From NCBI GenBank assembly GCA_017979445.1, contig CM030718.1, forward strand, positions 19,587,021 to 19,651,020: a stretch of 64,000 bases of DNA. The letters are read 5' to 3'. Of the stretch, positions 11,110-21,600 are shown one piece after another. Source of the DNA: Akebia trifoliata. Its lineage: Eukaryota; Streptophyta; Magnoliopsida; Ranunculales; Lardizabalaceae. Numbering within the stretch: the stretch's first letter is position 1; the number at the start of each line of letters is the position of its first letter. Below the pieces are notes generated by a model. The model saw nothing but the letters and a program-made list of their open reading frames with translations, was not told where the DNA came from and did no database searches. The position numbers and the translations under genes are program-made.

Positions 11110-11460
11110 GAGGGGCATTTTGGTCATTTTTATGATTTTTATATGATTTTTCTTAAATTTCTTTGTTTTCATTAATTTGGGTCCCATTAGACTTGAAATC
11201 ACATTCTAAGTGCAATGGAAGTACTTTCAAGATTTTTCGGGGGTTCGAAATTTATGACGGGTATTTTTGTCATTTTTGTATTTTTTATATGATTTTTCTT
11301 GAATTTATCTGTTTTCATCGATATGGTCCCATTAGACTCGAAATCACATTCTGAGTGTAATGGAGGTACTTTCGAAATTTTTTGGGGGTCCAAAATTTAT
11401 GAGGGGTATTTTTGTCATTTTGGTGATTTTTACAATTTTTTACAAATTTTAGCGTAGGGT
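11110..11460. repeat. 145-bp tandem repeat, about 2.4 copies
   Basis: GA[G/C]GGG[C/T]ATTTT starts copies at 11110, 11256 and 11401 (spacings 146 and 145). Each copy contains GGTCCCATTAGACT[T/C]GAAAT and AATGGA[A/G]GTACTTTC in the same order. It lies near the minus-strand 5' end of the large LTR. Confidence 0.85.
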
Positions 11461-11777
11461 TTCTTTCAGTCACTGTGTGAGTATTTATAAGTTCCAAAGT
11501 TATATTTTCCTAGTGTAGTAAAGTCTCTAAGTTGTCGAACTGTGTAGCGAACTTAAGCGTACGTGCTTGCTAAATCGGGTTTAAGGTGTAGCGATTCTAA
11601 GCGTTCGTAAATTTCTATGTCGAATCATGACAAGTAGGGGGGATGAAAAGCCTAGAAACAGAAGGGATCAAGTAATACTCATAAGTCTTCGAGTTCTTTT
11701 ATAGTTATCATTAGGAATCCACAACAGTCGGTTGACGAATTGTCGAATTGGGTAAATGCAAAAATGGGGTGTCTACA

Positions 11778-13211
11778 GTAGCATGCAATAAATAAACGAA
11801 AAATATCTGAGACATGTGAACCTGAATTCAAATGCTCAAAGTGTATACCAACCAACTTCTTAACATAACTTTGATATTTATTAATATTAAACAATTAGAG
11901 TACTATTTCTTATCTATCTTAATTCAACTAATAAACACTCTTGGTAATATTTAAGGTGCAACATTTAGATGGAGATAACTAATGATACATCGAGCATATG
12001 AATTGTCTTATTTGGTGAGAATGTAGAAAAACTAACAAGCTGAATTTAAAATAATAAAATAATTTTTTTGTTGATTATTCTAATTGTTCTTACTTTTATT
12101 GGTGTATATATAATAAATTTCTAATATTTTTTAAACTATCTATAGGAAGACACTAAATATTTCAAAAGTTCGACTAATGAAGTCCTCGTAGCAGAATACA
12201 TCTTCCTTGTTCACTCTTCCCAAGATACATATCAAGGAGGAAGCGAGAAAAAACTTAGTATCATAGGAATACAAGACATATCATCACCTCTGGAGGATTA
12301 ATGGTCTAATAATAAGTAGTTCAACGAAGAACATACTTAAATTGTTATAAATACTTCTAAATGTGATATCTATTTTTTGTGTACTTTACTAATATCCTTT
12401 CTTGTTTTATTTTTTGTGCGTAAATAATATTTTGGTAATATATTGTAAAATAACTATTTTTTGGGTTATATATAAATACAATAAACATCTTTTTCGGTTA
12501 TATATAAATATAAATTGTATGCCCATATGCATCTCCAACAATACTTTTTTAGAAGCTTGTTTTGTTTCATTTGCTAATACGATAATAGGTTATCTGCTCT
12601 TTCTTTTTTACAGGTTAGCTTTCTTTATAATTTTCTATGAACTTCTTGATTATGAATTCTACGTTAAGGCTAATGATGACAACTTTAATCTTTGTTTTGT
12701 CAAGTTTTTTTGTTATAATTGGTATTATGTTGACTTATCTCTCGAGAGTTGTTAATTGGATAGTAAACAATTTTTTGTTTTGTGAAATCAAAATTAAAAG
12801 AAACTTCCTACAATTTGCATACAAATCATCCTTCATGGTGCAACATAATGTAAAGTTCATTGATCTTGTAATTTGCCAGATGTGCCAAATATTAGTATGC
12901 TAATGTGAATTCAATGTATTAATCGCAGTTTGTGTATTAGTGTTGACTAACACCTTTTTAACTTCATTGGTGTAAAATTAATTATTTTACATTGTCAGAC
13001 CAAAACCCAGATAAAGGATGAGGAAAAATGATCCAAAAAGTATTAAAGTGATAAAAAGGAAGTATTGCAATGGGTGAATTTTGTACTATGAATTGGATGC
13101 TTAATCTTAACTTCATAATTCTTGATCCCTCAATATATCAATCTATGGATAAGATAAATATGAAGAAAATCATGTTTTCATTGATATTTTTCTTTTTGTA
13201 TGTGGGTGCAG
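11778..13211. other. AT-rich region, no supported gene
   Basis: Two longer frames at 12402-12755 and 12637-12903 overlap in different frames. Their products are rich in Phe, Ile, Tyr and Asn, as random AT-rich DNA gives, and no motif is recognised. I treat the region as non-coding. Confidence 0.5.
12945..13035 (+). repeat. Dispersed repeat, second copy at 52910-53000
   Basis: TTTTTAACT...GTAAAATTA...TTTTACATTG followed by CC[A/C]AA[A/G]CC[C/T][A/G]GATAAA is shared with 52910-53000 in the same order and orientation. The GATAAA-GGAG tail resembles blocks found next to plant RTE-type LINEs, but that link is an inference. Confidence 0.55.
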
Positions 13212-13518
13212 GAAATGGAAATAAGTCGAATAAAACTAGCGAATCAATTTCTCTTGGTGGTGGTGGTTCACCGAGGATTATAGCTATCATTGTGGAAAAA
13301 TCAGTGGAGTTATCATTTGTAGAGCTTGCAAAGGCAACAAATGACTTCAGCTTGATCAACGATACTGGAGAATGTGGGTTTGAACTTGTTTACTAAGCAG
13401 AGCTATCAACTATTTTTCATATAGAAAGCTACAATAAAACAAGATGGATATACAAGCATCAAAAGAATTCCTTGCTGAATTGAAGGTTCTAACACTTGTT
13501 TATCACTTAAACCTAGTA
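13212..13518 (+). pseudogene. LysM receptor kinase (CERK1/LYK-type) exon, dead
   Basis: The frame after an intron-like ...GTGCAG reads SVELSFVELAKATNDFSL, the juxtamembrane-to-kinase join of CERK1/LYK chitin and Nod-factor receptors. It continues KMDIQASKEFLAELKVLT and HLNLV, which match the ATP-lysine region of that family closely. Three lesions are visible: the glycine loop G-GGFG is changed to GECGFE; a TAA stands where the family has Tyr in VYYAEL (13394-13396); and a one-base shift lies before KMD near 13440. The exon ends at a GT after HLNLV. Other kinase exons are not found nearby, so this is a captured or decayed fragment. Confidence 0.8.
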
Positions 13519-14041
13519 GTTTAGTTTCTGAATAACAATCTAATTTTTTTGGTTATGCCCAAATAAATATTTGAATGTTGCTTTTATTTTGATAAGCCTA
13601 AATGACTTTAATGTTCATCTGGCATGTTGTCTTCAGCAATTTATGTTTTCGTTGTTGTAGAGAACTTCCATGAGATAAATATTAAGAAATTTTGAAAACA
13701 CCTCCACCCCATCCAAGAAGATCAATGAGATTAAACAACTCATACTATTAAGTTTTCGATTTATAAGTCAATGAAAGATGTATGGAGATTCGTTATCTTT
13801 CTCCAAATTCTCAATTATTTTTTAAGTAGATATACTGAATTGATTATTGATTTACTTAGGATAAAATCAAATTTATTTACTAATATTTCATATTTTTTAG
13901 GAAAATATCCAATGGCACACAACCTGTCATTATTAATTTCTATTGTCAGTTTAAGCTTACTTGGTCATTATATGCTTGTGGTAAGGTATAATATTTAGTT
14001 TAGGATAAGATGGTTATGGGTATGTTGTGGTTAGGGCCTTG

Positions 14042-14210
14042 GAATTCAATGTCACCTTTGGGGCAAGCCTTGTTGATATGTACTCAAAGTATGGTGTCAT
14101 ATAAATGGTTATGGATGTGTTTTCTATGATGTCAAAGGAGATGCATGGCAATCAATGGCAAAAGAGATGCAGCCATCAACTTGTTTAGAGAGATGCAAGC
14201 CCTGTGAGCG
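14042..14210 (+). pseudogene. Pentatricopeptide repeat (PPR) protein fragment
   Basis: Reads VTFGASLVDMYSKYGVI, then after a stop MVMDVFSMMSKEM, and in a third frame NGKRDAAINLFREMQAL. These are the consecutive pieces of PLS-type PPR repeats (LVDMYSKCG, MDVF--M and A--LF-EM) of organelle RNA-editing proteins. Frame changes and a stop show it is a pseudogene. About one and a half repeats remain, with no neighbouring repeats recognised. Confidence 0.75.
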
Positions 14211-14913
14211 AATCCATATCGTCGGATCAAAATTTTCTTGTGGATCCACTTCTACTCTACCTTCTATCATTATGATAGTAAACATTTTTATGTGCAAATA
14301 ATTATGTATTTTGTATAAAATAGGGTGGATTAGAAAATGCTTAGTCACAAGATATAACATAATAAATGGAAGAGAAGATAATATTTGGTTGAAGGTTAGC
14401 TCATGATTATCTTATGTTATCCGTGTGTGATTGATTAGGAATGTTGTTAGTCTTGATAAGATTGATTGTTATGATTTTTGCATTGCATTTGCATTCGCGT
14501 TTAATAAGAATAATGTTAAGAAATATGTCTTTGCCTTCTAGCTATTGTTGGTTCTAACTTCTGATATTTGAAACAAAGTATTATTGAATTAGATCGAACA
14601 TTGACATTGTAAAGGAACCTTCACTTAATTCCATATTTGATTAAATTAATTTAGAAATAAGACTCAATTATTATTTATTGAAAACTGAGTTCAATGTACA
14701 AGTAAATAAGACCAATGCACATGTAGGTCCAACCAGTATTCTATAAATAAGAGTTCATTCTTGTTGAAGTGACATTCAAAGCTAACATCCTATATTATTA
14801 AAGTTCATTATCCAATGATAAAGGCAAAAAAGAAAATTAGAATTGACTCAAATGTTATAAAACATGTATGTAACTGATAGTATATAAATGTCGTTACCAC
14901 AATTGTCAATATT

Positions 14914-15106
14914 AGAGTCGTGATAATATGACCCCCTTGACACACGTCACCCTATGCCCCCATCACAGAACCATAGATCACTTGCCTTAGGATACACAAG
15001 AAAAAGATTTATAGTTATGTGTATCCCAATGCAGATGATCTATGATTCTATGATGAGGGTGTATGGGAATGTGTGTCAAAGGATGGCCTTAAAAAAAATC
15101 ATTACA
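14914..15106. mobile_element. Foldback MITE, copy 1
   Basis: The arms 14937-15000 and 15016-15079 are imperfect inverted repeats. Both read TTGACACAC...ATAGATCA...GGATACAC from their own end, with a loop of about 15 bp. Outer ends carry AGTCGTGATAATATG on the left and a weaker inverted match on the right. Confidence 0.7.
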
Positions 15107-15227
15107 CTTCTCAATAACTAATAGTAAGATGCCATTATGTTAGACACGTAATAGTCATAGATAATGGTTCTCCAATACGATGTCTCATGATGGGAGATAA
15201 CCTTCTTCTAGAAATACAAAAGTAGGT

Positions 15228-15421
15228 AGAGTCGTGATAAATGTTTGCTATAAAACGTACGTGGTCCGTACACAGCTGACAAGGCAAAGGCACATACTCA
15301 TATATAAATCTTTTTCTTCGGGATACACAAGGAAAAAGATCTACGTTTTTGTGCCTTTCCACATTAGTTGCATATAGACCGCATACGTGTCAGCACGTCA
15401 TTTTATCACTAGTCAAGTAGG
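15228..15421. mobile_element. Foldback MITE, copy 2 of a related family
   Basis: Starts with AGAGTCGTGATAAATG, nearly the same as the left end of the element at 14914, and folds back on itself (AAGGCACATA...AAATCTTTTTC against GAAAAAGATC...TTGTGCCTTT). The right end holds the inverted GTCATTTTATCAC. Two diverged members of one family thus sit about 120 bp apart. Confidence 0.65.
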
Positions 15422-15630
15422 TATATTGAATCTTGAATTGATAGCTCAATCTCGCTCTTACAAGAAAAGACACTTGAGAATTCTAAAATTCTTGACAGCC
15501 GCCAAAGCAATACATGCTTATTTAATTATCCAATAATAAAAATGTCTCCCTAAAAAAGAATAAAAAAGGTCAATTGACAAAACATATTCATCATTAGACA
15601 TGGTAAAAAGGTGTAAGTCGGTATCTATTT

Positions 15631-16132
15631 TAGGGGTGCAACTTGGTCCGAATCAAACTAAGAACCAAACTAAACTGATGGCTTTGGATTGTTTTGATTC
15701 GGTTTGGAATAAGTTGCGATTCGATTCTAGGTTCAGAAAATGGAGAACTGATCAATATGGTTCAGTTCTTGGTTCAACGCTTCTACAGAACCGAATTTAT
15801 AATGACTTACTACCTTTTTAATGATTGTTTAACACATAGATTAATGACTTTATTTTATGGATAAATGAATGACATTTTTTATGGATCAATTAATGACTTA
15901 TTATATAAAATTTCATATTCATTAGTTATTTATTTTCACTAAAAATATGTTGTTTCAAAAAAGAATTATAAGATATTGGCAATCTATAGAACCGAACCCA
16001 ATTGCCCTTAGATTGGTTTGGTTCGGTTCGGTTCGGTTCTAGTTCTAGTTCTTATTTAATGGAATCGATCTATGTCAGTTCGATTCCAATTTTGCCACAA
16101 TCCGAGCCAACTCGAATCAAATTGCACCCCTA
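15631..16132. mobile_element. hAT-type MITE with TAGGGGTGCAA ends
   Basis: Perfect 11-bp terminal inverted repeats TAGGGGTGCAA and TTGCACCCCTA, with subterminal GAATCAAA-type similarity extending inward and internal GGTTCGGTTCGG iterations. This combination is widespread in angiosperm hAT-derived MITEs. The 8-bp flanks match only partly, so the target duplication is decayed. The open frame inside has no coding signal. Confidence 0.85.
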
Positions 16133-16455
16133 ATCAATTTTAATTTTATAAATATATTTATTATTCAAGTGACATCCAACTCTTGCACATCGAAATTCTT
16201 GAAGTTCATTATCCTCAGATAAAAGACTAAAAGGAAATTAGAATCAACTCAAATGTTGGCGGATTATAGTTGATATCGATATATTTAAAATTAAAATCAT
16301 ATTTATTTTAATTATTAAATAAAATTAGTATATTAAAGGGGAAAAAAATGTGCATATATTTCTATGACTACAAGGAAATTATAATCAACTCAAATGTTGG
16401 TGGAGTACAGCTAATATCGAGATATTTAAAATTAAAATCATATTAATTTAAAGAG

Positions 16456-16835
16456 GAATGTTAATGTCCAAGATCTCATAGGAATGTTAATATTGTCCAA
16501 CATTTATTTTTTCAATTATACCTCTCCTATTTTTGTGTTTTACTGAAAAAATTAAGAATATATTAATCTTTTTTACAATAAGTACATTTATTATGTCATT
16601 AATAAATGCATTTATTATGTTTTTATTGATTGTCAAAGCATTTATTACAACAAAGACTTTTAATTTAAAATGCTTAAATGCTTATGATATTTATTATGTA
16701 AATAAACAGTTATTGTGTAAAAGACTAATATAACCTTGTCTTTTTCATTTAAAGACAAAACGATGAGGGATATTATTAGGAAAAATATATTGGATAATAT
16801 TAACGTCCCCATGAGGTCTTGGACGTTAGCATATC
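16456..16835. mobile_element. MITE of the GGACGTTAGCATTCTCCA family
   Basis: Inverted ends of about 50 bp at 16456-16505 and 16787-16835 share AATGTTAATGTCCAAGA and CTCAT-GG-A-GTTAATATT blocks. The interior is AT-rich with ATTTATTATGT words. The same family forms the two dimers at 24264 and 44521. Confidence 0.7.
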
Positions 16836-16929
16836 CCTTCTTTATTAAAAAAAAAAAAAATCATGTGCATATATTTTTAAAGGGTTGGCATTTATTGACT
16901 TCTAAAAATGACTCATAAAAAATAGATTA

Positions 16930-17054
16930 TCCCAACTCTTTAAATACAAAATTCAATGATTGAGATTTATGAGCATCTTGATTAAATAAATCTCAAATAG
17001 ACTTATTTCGAGGAGAAATCTCAACCATTGAAATTTGCATTGAAAAGATTGGGA
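16930..17054. mobile_element. Small foldback element upstream of the lectin kinase
   Basis: About 41-bp arms: TCCCAACTCTTTAAATACAA...GATTGAGATTT at the left and its imperfect reverse complement at 17014-17054 (GAAATCTCAACCATTGAA...GATTGGGA). It lies about 770 bp upstream of the kinase start codon. Confidence 0.65.
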
Positions 17055-17639
17055 TCATGTGTTTTTTTAATTTATCATTCTTAAAAGTTAAAAAGGATAA
17101 CATGTGTATATATTTGTCAATCCACCGTTTACTTCGTATATCCATGAACTTTTTCAAGTCCAATCACAATGTACGAAGGATGAAAGGTAAGTGAGTGGGG
17201 CTGGAGTAACATTGAAATGGACATCGTTTGGGACATTGTTATTTAAAGGACCATAGATGTTTCTCAATCGTATCTCGATGAATAGAATTATGATTTTATA
17301 ACTCATCCACGTCATCAATGTCTAAAACGATGTCAACTTCAATGTTACTTTAGCATTTTTCAAGGTGGTAAGGTAAAGATGCAGAAAATACTAACCACAA
17401 CCCGAGACCGAGGCTAATCCATCAACATAACCGTTAGGATTTAAGTAAAAGTCACAGATTACCACGCGATACGTCTTTATGGTAATCTCCAACATCCTAA
17501 AGATTATGTTTATGGCTAGCGTAAACCCGCTTTCAGCCTAGTATTTTCAAAAATAAAACTCTGGTTTCATTAACGTAAGTGGGGGCCCACTAGAAGTAGG
17601 GCCAGTAACTTTTCGCTGTATTTCTCTGCAACGTGTTAA

Positions 17640-17823
17640 TCCATTTTGACTAGTGGGTTTTCGTATTGCCACGTGTCACATTTTCACTGTCATTTTGTCC
17701 TTGTTCAATTATATATTTCAGAGCTCAGGGATTCTTTAAGCGCCTGCGCAGCACAATCTCTCTCAAGTCTCACCACCAACCTCAAGATCGAGACCTCCAG
17801 AAAACTCGATTTTATACTCTCTA
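17640..17823 (+). promoter_or_regulatory. Proximal promoter and 5' leader of the lectin receptor kinase
   Basis: A TATA-like TTATATATTT lies at about 17708-17717, some 110 bp before the ATG. Upstream are a W-box (TTGACT, 17646-17651), the binding site type of WRKY factors, and a G-box/ABRE core (CACGTG, 17670-17675). These motifs are seen directly. That they drive defence or ABA responses is inference from known factor families. Confidence 0.5.
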
Positions 17824-19857
17824 ATGGCGATTTTACTCTGTTTTTTCTGGATTTTTGTTTTTCTTTCAAACCCAACTTTAATTTTGTCCCAATTCAACGA
17901 GTTCTTCTACAATGGGTTCAAAGATGTTGATAAAAACATTAGCTTAAATGGAGTTGCAGAGATTCAGAAAAATGGGATTCTTCGATTAACGAACGACAAA
18001 AGTCTATTAGTCGGTCGAGCCTTCTACTCATCTCCTCTACAGTTCAGAAACGCTATTACAGGTTCAATTTTCTCTTTTTCAACCTCTTTTGCTTTCGCTA
18101 TTGTTCCAGAGTACGAAGAACGTGGAGGCCATGGCCTCGCTTTCGTTATCTCTCCAACTCAAGAATTCAAAGGCGCTCTTCCAAGTCAGTACCTTGGATT
18201 GATTAACTCGAGCGATATGAAGAATTTCTCGAATCAATTCTTGGCGGTTGAGTTCGATACAGTTCAAGACTTTGAATTTGTGGATATAAACGATAATCAT
18301 GTTGGGATCGATATGGATAGCTTGCAATCTTTCGTGTCTGCCCCTGCATATTTCAATGAGAATTCGAAGAAACAAGACATTAATCTTAAAAGTGGGAAGA
18401 AGATTATGGTTTGGATTGATTACGATTCGGCCGAAAAATTTCTCAATGTTACAATTTCACCCACTTCTACAAAACCCAATTTACCGATTTTGTCAATCCA
18501 GGTAGATCTGTCTTTATTTCTCCATTCCTTCATGTACGTGGGCTTCTCGGCTTCAACGGGTCTACTCGCGAGCTCGCATTATATCTTTGGATGGAGTTTT
18601 AAGATTAATGGGTCAGCTCAAACCCTAAATCTCTCTTCGCTGCCTTCGCTTCCCAGACCCCCAGAGAAGCATACAAATACAACAATGGTGATTATAGTCT
18701 TGCTATGTGTTGTAGTCTACATGTTAGGGATCATATCTGTAACAATCCATCTCGTAGGGAAAATCAAGAATCGTTGTGTAACCGAATCATGGGAGCTCGA
18801 TATTGCCCCCCATCGATTCTCTTACAAAGAATTGAAGCTCGCAACAATGGGTTTCAGAGAAAAAGATCTTCTTGGGTTCGGTGGATTCGGTCGAGTTTAC
18901 AAAGGAACACTCCCAAATTCAAATACCCAAGTTGCAGTCAAGCGAATCTCTCATGAATCGAAACAGGGTTTACGAGAATTCGTTTCTGAGGTTGAGACTA
19001 TGGGTCGTCTTCGTCACAGAAATCTCGTTCAATTACTAGGATGGTGTCGTAAAGGAGACAATCTTCTCCTCGTTTACGATTTCATGGCTAATGGAAGCTT
19101 AGATAAATTCATCTTCAATGTTCAAAAACCGATTCTGAGTTGGCTACAAAGGTTCAAGATTATCAAAGGTGTGGCTTCTGCTCTTGTTTACTTACATGAA
19201 GGGTGGGAAAAAACAGTAATCCACAGAGATGTAAAAGCGAGTAATGTGTTATTAGACTCTGAGTTAAATGGTCGACTCAGCGATTTTGGACTCGCTAGGT
19301 TATACGAGCACGGATCGAATCCGAGTACGACTCGGGTGGTGGGGACAATGGGCTATCTTGCGCCGGAGTTAGCAAGAACAGGTAAAGTTACTACAAGCAC
19401 TGATGTGTATGCGTTTGGAACTTTGATGCTTGAAGTCACGTGTGGTAGAAAACCCATTGAGGAAAAACCTTTCGTTGATGAAGTGTTTATTTTGATTGAT
19501 TGGGTTTGGGAGAAATGGAGAGATGGGAGACTGTATGATGTTGTTGACCCAAGATTGATGGGAGAGTTTGATGAGGGACAGGTTATGTTGGTGTTGAAAT
19601 TGGGTTTGATGTGTTCGAGCTGTGCGCCTACGACTCGTCCTAGCATGAGACAGGTTGTTAGGTACTTGGAAGGAGATGCTCTCTTACCAGACGTCTTAAG
19701 TGCGCCTGGGGACTATGGAGGGCAGCATCAAGGGTTGGATTATTCTCCATATTCGTATCCGTGGACTTCGATTTCTTTAATGGAAGTTGGTGATGGTCAG
19801 GGACAAGGTGAGGGTGCTTCTGCTTCTCCTCTCTCTCTTCTTTCTGCAAGGACTTAG
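17824..19857 (+). CDS. LecRK: L-type lectin-domain receptor-like kinase
   Basis: Plasma-membrane receptor kinase of 677 residues in one uninterrupted exon, as is usual for this family. Order: signal peptide (1-22, before QFNEFFYNGF); legume-lectin domain to about residue 260, with VEFDT and NDNHVGIDMDSL as the conserved core; transmembrane segment about 288-311; Ser/Thr kinase from about 345. The glycine loop GFGGFGRV starts at residue 351, the ATP lysine is K373 (VAVKRI), the catalytic HRD is 467-469 (HRDVKASNVLL) and DFG is 487-489. All catalytic residues are present, so an active kinase is expected. The kinase sequence (TTSTDVYAFGTLMLEVTCGR) resembles Arabidopsis clade IV/V LecRKs. Family members sense extracellular nucleotides, glycans or wall damage and act in immunity; the ligand here is unknown. 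The start is the first ATG after the TATA-like box and gives a good signal peptide. The 3' flank is duplicated downstream without the coding region. Confidence 0.95.
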   Translation: MAILLCFFWIFVFLSNPTLILSQFNEFFYNGFKDVDKNISLNGVAEIQKNGILRLTNDKSLLVGRAFYSSPLQFRNAITGSIFSFSTSFAFAIVPEYEERGGHGLAFVISPTQEFKGALPSQYLGLINSSDMKNFSNQFLAVEFDTVQDFEFVDINDNHVGIDMDSLQSFVSAPAYFNENSKKQDINLKSGKKIMVWIDYDSAEKFLNVTISPTSTKPNLPILSIQVDLSLFLHSFMYVGFSASTGLLASSHYIFGWSFKINGSAQTLNLSSLPSLPRPPEKHTNTTMVIIVLLCVVVYMLGIISVTIHLVGKIKNRCVTESWELDIAPHRFSYKELKLATMGFREKDLLGFGGFGRVYKGTLPNSNTQVAVKRISHESKQGLREFVSEVETMGRLRHRNLVQLLGWCRKGDNLLLVYDFMANGSLDKFIFNVQKPILSWLQRFKIIKGVASALVYLHEGWEKTVIHRDVKASNVLLDSELNGRLSDFGLARLYEHGSNPSTTRVVGTMGYLAPELARTGKVTTSTDVYAFGTLMLEVTCGRKPIEEKPFVDEVFILIDWVWEKWRDGRLYDVVDPRLMGEFDEGQVMLVLKLGLMCSSCAPTTRPSMRQVVRYLEGDALLPDVLSAPGDYGGQHQGLDYSPYSYPWTSISLMEVGDGQGQGEGASASPLSLLSART

Positions 19858-19960
19858 GGATGAGAAAGAGAGAGAGAGGGGAAGGAGAAGAATGAGGTTT
19901 GGCTATAGGTCCAAATGATCAAAGTAAATGTTTAACAAACTCTTTGCTGGACTAATAGAT

Positions 19961-19966
19961 AATAAA
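19961..19966 (+). other. Candidate poly(A) signal of the lectin kinase
   Basis: AATAAA, immediately followed by a second overlapping copy, about 105 bp after the stop codon. Confidence 0.5.
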
Positions 19967-20144
19967 ATAAAATGATGAGTTTAATTTTGTGGTGTCTTAA
20001 TGTTTTGATATCAAATTGATTTTGTGAACATGTATGTGGGTAGGTGGTGAGCCCCAAATCCCTTATTTTGGAACTTTGTTGATTTTGTTGTTGATTTTTA
20101 TCTAAGAAATAGTAATATTTTTAAAATTAACAAAAGTAATTTAT

Positions 20145-20303
20145 AACATTGGACTATTTAATAGTTTGCAAAATCATTGGACAGTAACATTTTAATTTTC
20201 TGTAAAAATACATAAGCTGTTTTTTTTTTAAATCATTCGATTGTCCAATTATTTATCTCGAGAATTGTAAAGATGAAGTTAAAAAATTGGACAGTCCAAT
20301 GTT
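20145..20303. mobile_element. MITE with AACATTGGACT ends (unit 1)
   Basis: Perfect terminal inverted repeat AACATTGGACT/AGTCCAATGTT, with internal TTGGACAG words. The same element in the third unit is at 30077-30239, so it was inserted before the segmental duplication. Confidence 0.7.
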
Positions 20304-21384
20304 TTAAATTATTATTATTTTTTTAATTATAAGATATTTTATATATTTTTAGTAATAAACAATAAAATCAATGTCGTTTTAGTATTTCTTTTTCTTATTA
20401 AAGAATGCTAGAATGTATTCACTATAATTCCTAGCATTTGATAATTTAAGGGGGAAATGAATGCCTTTGGATTTGAAATTATTATTTGATAAAGACATGG
20501 CTTCTCAAAACTTGCTTTTCACTTCCAGTGTTCAGGGAAAGTTGACTAACTTAAGTTACAAGATTATCTTATGATAATGTCCAAATTAATAAAAATATCA
20601 AAATGTTCGGAAAAACAAGTTATTTCTAAAATGCCACCCAAGAGCTCATTTGCAAGTGTGATTTTAACTGCACTTTCCCAGACATTTGTTCATGTGTCAT
20701 TTTATTGCTTGTTTTGTTTTGTTTAATTGAATTAATTGATAAAACCCTAGTTCTTTTATCTAATGATTCGCGAAAGTGATCCAAGTGTTAAGGTTGGGAC
20801 CAATTTTATTGATGGGTTTGACCTAACAAATAAGATTTTGGTATAATGTTGTTGATGCATCCAATCACGTTGGTTGACAAACTGAGACAAACATGCATGA
20901 TTAACAAACATTTATTTTTTGTTGGCAAACCTGTTTTTAATTAGATTTCGTAACTCGATGATGACGAGCATCGAACCGTGTCATCATGCATCGGCTTTTA
21001 TGAAAGAAGCCATGACTATTAAAACTAACTGATGAGGATATCCACAATGCAAGGAGTTTGTGTATGAAGGAAAAAATGGCACATAGTGTAGTTTCTTGAG
21101 CCTCTTCATTCATGAATGTAATTTTGGGCACTTAATGGATTCAATCATGGTTGGAAACCATGTTTCTCATCTAATGTTGGCATCCATGGAGGTCAAGTTG
21201 ATGCTTTGATATTGATTTATGCAAAATCGATTTTTTTTCATATATATAGATGAAAATGAAGTTTCGATTATCTAGCAACTTCCGATTACACCAAGAACAT
21301 AGACCAATAACATTCTACTAGACATAGGTCGATAAGTAAATGTATTATCAAGATAGCTATCATTAAAAACCGGTTGTTGATCTA

Positions 21385-21600
21385 TTGGCCAATGGAGGAT
21401 AGTTCATACTTGGAGGGAGGCGATCTTAGTGACTGAGACTCTAGAAAAGTTTGTTGTAATAAATCAATGTTCTTTTGTTTATGATAATGCTGCTATATAG
21501 TCTTCCTCAGATAGTCTGTAAATGTCTAGTAGGAGATAGACTTAACTTACCCTAATTCAGAGCTGTAAATAAAGAAGATTCCCCTTCGTAAATTTTCTGT
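21385..21600 (+). pseudogene. RNase H-like remnant (unit 1 copy)
   Basis: Homologous to 31262-31473 at the nucleotide level. The reading WRIVHTWRE followed by ETLEKFVVINQ resembles the end of plant retroelement-type RNase H domains (HTWREAN--AD-LAKL). A stop lies after the first part (TAG near 21498). Short, and judged mostly by comparison with the better-kept copy. Confidence 0.45.

Larger units (their letters stand above)
7795..11777 (-). mobile_element. Very large LTR-like block (about 4 kb), minus strand
   Basis: The right edge ends ...ATGGGGTGTCTACA at 11777. On the minus strand this is TGTAGACACCCCAT, a common start of large plant Ty3/gypsy (Tat/Ogre-like) LTRs. Near the left edge (7885-8010) lie the GGGAGTTGCCACC and GAAGGTGTTAGGCACC blocks seen near the far end of other LTRs in this window. 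Between them there is no gag or pol, only two tandem arrays, A- and T-runs and a purine tract. I read it as a giant solo LTR. The left terminus and a target duplication could not be fixed, so the exact start is approximate. Confidence 0.6.

Noticed and set aside
12402..12903. Two overlapping membrane-like frames
   Set aside because: Hydrophobic composition is expected from AT-rich DNA; frames overlap and show no family match.
18079..19849. Minus- and alternate-frame ORFs within the lectin kinase
   Set aside because: Shadows of the kinase gene.
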